A stretch of 10,411 nt of DNA from an uncultured Enterocloster sp. (GTDB lineage: Bacteria > Bacillota > Clostridia > Lachnospirales > Lachnospiraceae), in NCBI GenBank assembly GCA_944382045.1, contig CALWMT010000064.1, positions 1 to 10,411 of the forward strand, given 5' to 3'. Positions within the stretch are counted from its first letter, which is position 1. The number at the start of each line of letters is the position of its first letter. Shown in pieces: positions 6,870-10,411 of the stretch. The position numbers were made by a program, and so were the translations under genes. The notes below the pieces were generated by a model. It was not told where the DNA came from and did not search any database. It saw nothing but the letters and a program-made list of their open reading frames with translations.

Positions 6870-8267
6870 TTGGACGAGAAGGATAATACAAAGGATTCCG
6901 GAAGGCCGGAGTCTGGACAGGAAGAGAAGAAAACAGAGGATGGATACGAAAAGGTCTGTTACATGTGCCGCAGGCCGGAGAGCAAGGCCGGCCCTATGAT
7001 ATCTATGCCGGGCGGCATGAACCTGTGCCACAGCTGCATGCAGAAGGCATTTGATTCGGTCACCAGGAGCGGATTAGATCTTTCCAAGCTGTCGGGAATG
7101 CCCTATATGAATCTGAACTTCGGAGATATGAATGCGGCTCCTCCGGCCATGGAGATTCCCCAGAAGCAGAAGATACGCAAGAAGGCACAGCCCCAGCAGG
7201 CCCTCACCCTGAAGGATATTCCAGCGCCTCATGTGATCAAGGGAAGGCTGGATGAATATGTCATCGGCCAGGAAAAGGCGAAAAAGGTGGTTTCCGTAGC
7301 AGTCTACAATCACTACAAGAGGGCATTTCTCGAGGAGAAGGATGCGGATGGCGTCACAATTGAAAAGTCCAACATCCTTATGATCGGCCCCACGGGCAGC
7401 GGGAAGACATACCTGGTCAAGACGCTTGCCCGCCTGCTGGATGTGCCGTTAGCCATTGCGGACGCCACCTCCCTGACGGAGGCCGGCTACATCGGCGATG
7501 ATATTGAAAGCGTGGTCTCCAAGCTGCTGGCAGCGGCGGATAATGATGTGGAGCGGGCGGAGAAGGGCATCATCTTTATAGACGAGATAGACAAGATTGC
7601 CAAGAAGAAGCAGACGAACACCCGTGATGTGAGCGGAGAGTCTGTGCAGCAGGAGCTCTTAAAGCTTCTGGAGGGGAGCACAGTGGAGGTGCCGGTTGGC
7701 TCCAACCAGAAGAATGCCATGACACCTATGGCTACAGTAAATACGGACAATATTCTCTTTATCTGCGGCGGCGCGTTTCCGGATCTGGAGGAGATCATCA
7801 AGGAGCGGCTGCGAAAAAAGTCTTCCATGGGCTTCGGGGCAGTCCTAAAGGACAGCTTTGACGCGGATCCGGATATTCTGAGCAAGGTGGTCAATGAGGA
7901 TCTGCGGGCCTTTGGAATGATCCCGGAGTTTCTGGGCCGTCTTCCCGTCACAGTGACGCTCCAGGGACTTACAAAGGACATGATGGTGCGGATTCTCAGA
8001 GAGCCAAGGAACGCCATCGCCAAGCAGTATGAAAAGCTTCTCGCTATGGACGAGGTGAAGCTGGTCTTTGAGGACGAGGCACTGGAATGGATCGCCGAGG
8101 AGGCACTTAAGCGGGGAACGGGTGCCAGGGCCCTTCGGGCGATTCTGGAGGAATTTATGCTGGATATAATGTATGAGATCCCGAAGGATCCCAATATTGG
8201 TTCCGTGGTGGTTACCCGGCCTTACCTGGAGAAGCACGGCGGACCGCTGATTCAGATGCGGGGATAG
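6870..8267 (+). CDS. clpX: ClpX-family AAA+ unfoldase, probable divergent paralogue
   Basis: A cytoplasmic ATP-driven unfoldase of the ClpX family, 465 aa from the TTG at 6870 (473 aa if the TTG at 6846 is used). The symbol marks the family. From the 6870 start, a polar N-terminal extension precedes the C4 zinc-binding domain (C30, C33, C53, C56). The AAA+ module has YVIGQEKAKK (130-139), Walker A GPTGSGKT (173-180), Walker B FIDEID (236-241), the arginine-finger motif FLGRLP (354-359) and the sensor-2 GARALR (418-423). Three loops depart from the usual family: pore loop GYIG (206-209) for GYVG, QKN (about 280-282) where an ungapped alignment with E. coli ClpX puts RKH, and MGF (320-322) for the ClpP-docking IGF. 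It follows htrA by 42 bp in the same frame and direction. Catalytic parts are intact, so it should be active; substrates and ClpP partnership are unknown. A standard clpX would usually be expected elsewhere in such a genome. Confidence 0.9.
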   Translation: MDEKDNTKDSGRPESGQEEKKTEDGYEKVCYMCRRPESKAGPMISMPGGMNLCHSCMQKAFDSVTRSGLDLSKLSGMPYMNLNFGDMNAAPPAMEIPQKQKIRKKAQPQQALTLKDIPAPHVIKGRLDEYVIGQEKAKKVVSVAVYNHYKRAFLEEKDADGVTIEKSNILMIGPTGSGKTYLVKTLARLLDVPLAIADATSLTEAGYIGDDIESVVSKLLAAADNDVERAEKGIIFIDEIDKIAKKKQTNTRDVSGESVQQELLKLLEGSTVEVPVGSNQKNAMTPMATVNTDNILFICGGAFPDLEEIIKERLRKKSSMGFGAVLKDSFDADPDILSKVVNEDLRAFGMIPEFLGRLPVTVTLQGLTKDMMVRILREPRNAIAKQYEKLLAMDEVKLVFEDEALEWIAEEALKRGTGARALRAILEEFMLDIMYEIPKDPNIGSVVVTRPYLEKHGGPLIQMRG

Positions 8268-8291
8268 GGCATGCCTATTCCCGCATTTGAA
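8251..8291. terminator. 18-bp inverted repeat across two convergent stop codons, candidate bidirectional terminator
   Basis: The arms 8251-8268 and 8274-8291 pair over 18 positions; the only departures from perfect complementarity are two G-U pairs (8255 with 8287, 8263 with 8279) around the 5-nt loop GCATG. The TAG of the clpX-like gene (8265-8267) lies in the left arm, and the TAG of the subtilase on the other strand (8275-8277) lies in the right arm. The position between two converging genes suggests a shared terminator. No T-run follows on either strand, so termination would be atypical, and the hairpin may instead protect both 3' ends. Confidence 0.6.
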
Positions 8292-10026
8292 GAAAGGCCT
8301 GGAAGAGGTTGAGCGTACCGTACCCCCATTCCTCATTGGGATAAATCAGAGAGGGATTTCGGTCCGCGCCTCGGATCAGGTGGGATTTGAGAGCTGCCTC
8401 GCTCATGGTTGCGTCATTTCCCTCCACAATCGCCCAGCTCAGAAGATTTGCAGCGGCACCGGCGGCTTGGGCCGCTGCCAGTGAGGTCCCGGTGCGGCGG
8501 GTCAAGGGCACGCCGGGCTCTGGCCTGCGGCTGGCGGAGGGTCCCAGAATATCGACTCCCGGTGCGGCAAGGTCCGGCTTTATGAAGCCGGAGGCGGTAA
8601 ATCCCCGGCTGGAGTGGATGTAGATGCTGCTGCTTGTGTGGCTGCAGGCGCTGACGGTTATGGGACCGGGGGTGTTGCCCGGCTCCGTGATCGTGATATA
8701 GGGGCTGGGCCGCAGAAAGACGGTCTCATCAGAGATCAGGCCCTGAGCGGGCAGCCATAGATTGTAGGAGCCGAGAAAATACTGGGCAGGGTAGATCCGC
8801 ACCTTCCACACACCGGCTGTGGGATTTTGAAACCGCATAAAAATCAGCTGCCGTCCGGAGCCAGTCTCGATGGGGAGGATATTTACCGTGATCACGGTGG
8901 GCTCCAGAAGAAAGGTAATATGGGTTTCATTTTCCTCCAATATGGGGAGGCGGCCGATCCGCTCTCCGCTGGGTGAGAGAAAGCCCACGGAGAAGGTATC
9001 TGCTGCTGCGGACCAGAGCTCCAGAACGAAGCCGCGCTGGGATTCCTTAGGGCCTACGTGGATTTCCACATCCTCCCATTCCTGGTCAGCGCCGATAGAC
9101 CCCAGAAAATGGTGGGACAGGCCGGTCTCATTTCCCGCCGCGATGACTGTGGCCATTCCCAGGGTGCGGCTGATATCCTGCAGAACCTGGCAGAGCGGGG
9201 AGGAGGCCTCGTGGCTGCCCAGATTGGTTCCCAGTCCGAGCAGGATGACGAGAGGCTTTCCCTGGAGATAGGAGGCCACCCGCATGTATTTGACTGCCAT
9301 CATGATATCATTTTCCTGGAAGGCCTCCGCGTCCTGGGGAATCTGATAAAACTCCCGAAGATATGCCTTCGCCTGCTTGAGCTTTACCACTACCAGCTCT
9401 GCATCGGGAGCGGCGCCGGAAAAGTCCTGCTCAGGCAGGGCGTTCCCCGCAGCAATGGCGGCCAGGAAGGTGCCGTGGCCGTTGGTGTCCTTGGTGGGTA
9501 CAAGGGAAAAGGGGGAATCAGAGGCGAGGGCCTCGTTGATCTGTGCTCTGGTAAATTCGGTCCCATAGCTGGCTCCGCTGGCTGCGCTGTAGTCAGGCAC
9601 GCCGGGAGCGGGGGCGGACCGATCCTCCGGCAGGCTCTGGTCCCAGATAGCGGAGATTCGGGTGGTCCCGTCGGGGTAGAGGAAGAGCGGATTGGTGTAA
9701 TCGATGCCTGTGTCAATAATGCCGATGAGAACGCCCTTCCCTCGATTTGCCAGGGAGGGCGTGTTAAAAACAGCGGAGATGCCGGAAGCTTCCAGGCCTC
9801 CGGCATCCAGAAGGGTGAAAATACCGGGTATACTATAGTAGGAATACCTGCCCAGGGAAACGGGGGCTGCATTTTCCAGAGGAGTATAGATGATGGTATA
9901 GTCCAGAGTTATAAAGTCCGCACAGAGAATGTCCTCCTGGGCGATGGGAAGAGGCCGGTAATTGCCGTAGCGGTATATAAAATCAGCGATATTCTCTGAT
10001 GCGGGATTTATGGGGCAGGAGGCCAT
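8275..10026 (-). CDS. Subtilisin-like serine protease (S8, clostridial Csp-like)
   Basis: A 583-aa peptidase of family S8. All catalytic residues are visible: D105 in IGIIDTGIDY, H184 in TNGHGT, the oxyanion N299 in AAGNETG and S515 in RTGTSLAAA. The serine motif differs from the common GTSMAAP. Residues 1 to about 95 resemble the prodomain of Csp-type subtilases. A beta-rich insert of about 150 residues (roughly 310-460) lies between N299 and S515, the position where the Clostridium perfringens germination protease CspB carries its jelly-roll domain. No signal peptide or membrane helix is seen, so it may act in the cytoplasm, in a spore or by an unusual export route. The ATG at 10024-10026 follows GAGGTG on the minus strand with a 5-nt gap. 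It converges on the clpX-like gene and diverges from the LspA-like gene. Family assignment is sure; a role in spore germination is only one possibility, since related proteases also occur outside germination loci. Confidence 0.92.
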   Translation of the reverse strand: MASCPINPASENIADFIYRYGNYRPLPIAQEDILCADFITLDYTIIYTPLENAAPVSLGRYSYYSIPGIFTLLDAGGLEASGISAVFNTPSLANRGKGVLIGIIDTGIDYTNPLFLYPDGTTRISAIWDQSLPEDRSAPAPGVPDYSAASGASYGTEFTRAQINEALASDSPFSLVPTKDTNGHGTFLAAIAAGNALPEQDFSGAAPDAELVVVKLKQAKAYLREFYQIPQDAEAFQENDIMMAVKYMRVASYLQGKPLVILLGLGTNLGSHEASSPLCQVLQDISRTLGMATVIAAGNETGLSHHFLGSIGADQEWEDVEIHVGPKESQRGFVLELWSAAADTFSVGFLSPSGERIGRLPILEENETHITFLLEPTVITVNILPIETGSGRQLIFMRFQNPTAGVWKVRIYPAQYFLGSYNLWLPAQGLISDETVFLRPSPYITITEPGNTPGPITVSACSHTSSSIYIHSSRGFTASGFIKPDLAAPGVDILGPSASRRPEPGVPLTRRTGTSLAAAQAAGAAANLLSWAIVEGNDATMSEAALKSHLIRGADRNPSLIYPNEEWGYGTLNLFQAFLQMRE

Positions 10027-10085
10027 GGGACACCTCTGAAAAACCGTTTATTTTATAGCAATATATGCGAGAGGAGGCGCGGGAT
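10027..10085. promoter_or_regulatory. Divergent intergenic region between subtilase and LspA-like genes
   Basis: This 59-bp AT-rich gap must hold the start signals for both genes unless they are read from further away. On the minus strand TATAAA (10057-10052) could be a -10 box for the subtilase, but no good -35 is seen at the expected distance. Ribosome sites are clear on both sides: GAGGTG on the minus strand for the subtilase, and GAGGAGG (10071-10077) on the plus strand, 8 nt before the ATG at 10086. The promoter call is weak; the ribosome sites are firm. Confidence 0.4.
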
Positions 10086-10411
10086 ATGTATGAATGGATT
10101 ATCGGCGGTCTGGCGGTCTGTGACCAGATGATTAAGAAGGAGATTGAGCGGCAGGAGGATGAGACCTTTCCAAGAGAGCTCCCCTGTGCCAAGGGAAGGA
10201 TACGGATTCATAAGAATCATAATGCGGGCTTCCCCTTTGGGGTGCTGAAAGGGGATCCGGATTTGGTAAAGGGTGTGCCTGCACTGACAGCCTCCGCTGT
10301 TTTAGGGGCTCTGGGGATGCTCCTTCTGCGCAAGGGCTCCTCTGGCCAGAAGCTGGGACTGTCCATTGTACTGGCAGGAGCAGCCAGCAATCTCTATGAC
10401 CGGTTCCGAAG
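10086..10411 (+). CDS. lspA: Signal peptidase II (LspA)-like protein, N-terminal part (3' end outside window)
   Basis: The frame starting MYEWIIGGLAVCDQMIKKEI is open to the window end (108 full codons). Signal peptidase II is a membrane aspartyl protease that cuts signal peptides from prolipoproteins. The fragment has its motifs in order: DQMIK (13-17) for the family DQxxK, HNAGFPFG (45-52) for NxGxxFG, and AGAASNLYDR (97-106) for GGAxxNxxDR, with D105 as the first catalytic aspartate. The second (usually in VxDF) would lie beyond the window. Hydrophobic segments are at about 60-81 and 90-104. The first membrane segment is very short, about 11 residues before the DQ motif, where standard LspA has about 20, and the region between it and the HN motif is highly charged. 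ATG 10086 is chosen for the GAGGAGG site 8 nt upstream; the in-frame ATG at 10065 has no such site. It may be a divergent paralogue with another substrate. Confidence 0.75.
   Translation, partial: MYEWIIGGLAVCDQMIKKEIERQEDETFPRELPCAKGRIRIHKNHNAGFPFGVLKGDPDLVKGVPALTASAVLGALGMLLLRKGSSGQKLGLSIVLAGAASNLYDRFR

Noticed and set aside
9058..9999. Long open frame (313 codons) on the plus strand opposite the subtilase gene
   Set aside because: It is antisense to a protease gene with all catalytic motifs, resembles no family and has no ribosome site; it is a by-product of GC-rich codon use.
10065..10085. Upstream in-frame ATG for the LspA-like gene
   Set aside because: It has no ribosome site, and the GAGGAGG at 10071-10077 fits the ATG at 10086. 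The extra residues (REEARD) are charged and would not lengthen the short first membrane segment.

Overview
The window looks like a chromosomal segment of a Gram-positive Clostridia genome, most likely from the Lachnospiraceae/Clostridium clade. The evidence is a rather high-GC coding sequence, clear Shine-Dalgarno sites, a LytR-CpsA-Psr (LCP) protein, a Csp-like subtilase, and HtrA and ClpX homologues of Firmicutes type. The taxonomic call is inferred from protein style, not from a search. There are no rRNA or tRNA genes, CRISPR arrays or transposases. Every gap is shorter than 300 bases.

Left part (1-1844, + strand): two GT2-family glycosyltransferases with a 4-base ATGA overlap. The first is cut by the window edge. 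They look like the end of a cell-surface polysaccharide cluster. The following 237-bp gap holds three consecutive inverted repeats (1867-1980) and then a perfect TATAAT box (2045-2050).

Middle part (2082-8267, + strand): four tightly spaced genes that look like one operon. They encode a polyprenyl-phosphate glycosylphosphotransferase that starts lipid-linked glycan synthesis, an LCP-family glycopolymer transferase with very long disordered ends, a membrane-anchored HtrA-type serine protease with a PDZ domain, and a ClpX-family AAA+ unfoldase. The unfoldase differs from textbook ClpX in its substrate-recognition loops (QKN in place of RKH, GYIG in place of GYVG, MGF in place of IGF), so it may be a specialised paralogue. 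The operon therefore joins glycan priming and attachment to protein quality control outside (HtrA) and inside (ClpX-like) the membrane.

Right part: a subtilisin-like protease (8275-10026, - strand) of the clostridial Csp type converges on the clpX-like gene. The two stop codons lie in opposite arms of an 18-bp inverted repeat (8251-8291), so the two proteins end in nearly the same peptide (QMRG and QMRE). Divergent from the protease, across 59 bp, starts a gene running off the window end. Its product has the DQxxK, HNxGxxFG and SNLYDR motifs of signal peptidase II but a very short first membrane segment.

The most unusual items are the ClpX-like paralogue with altered loops in an envelope operon, the double-stop inverted repeat, the triple-hairpin spacer and the divergent LspA-like protein.
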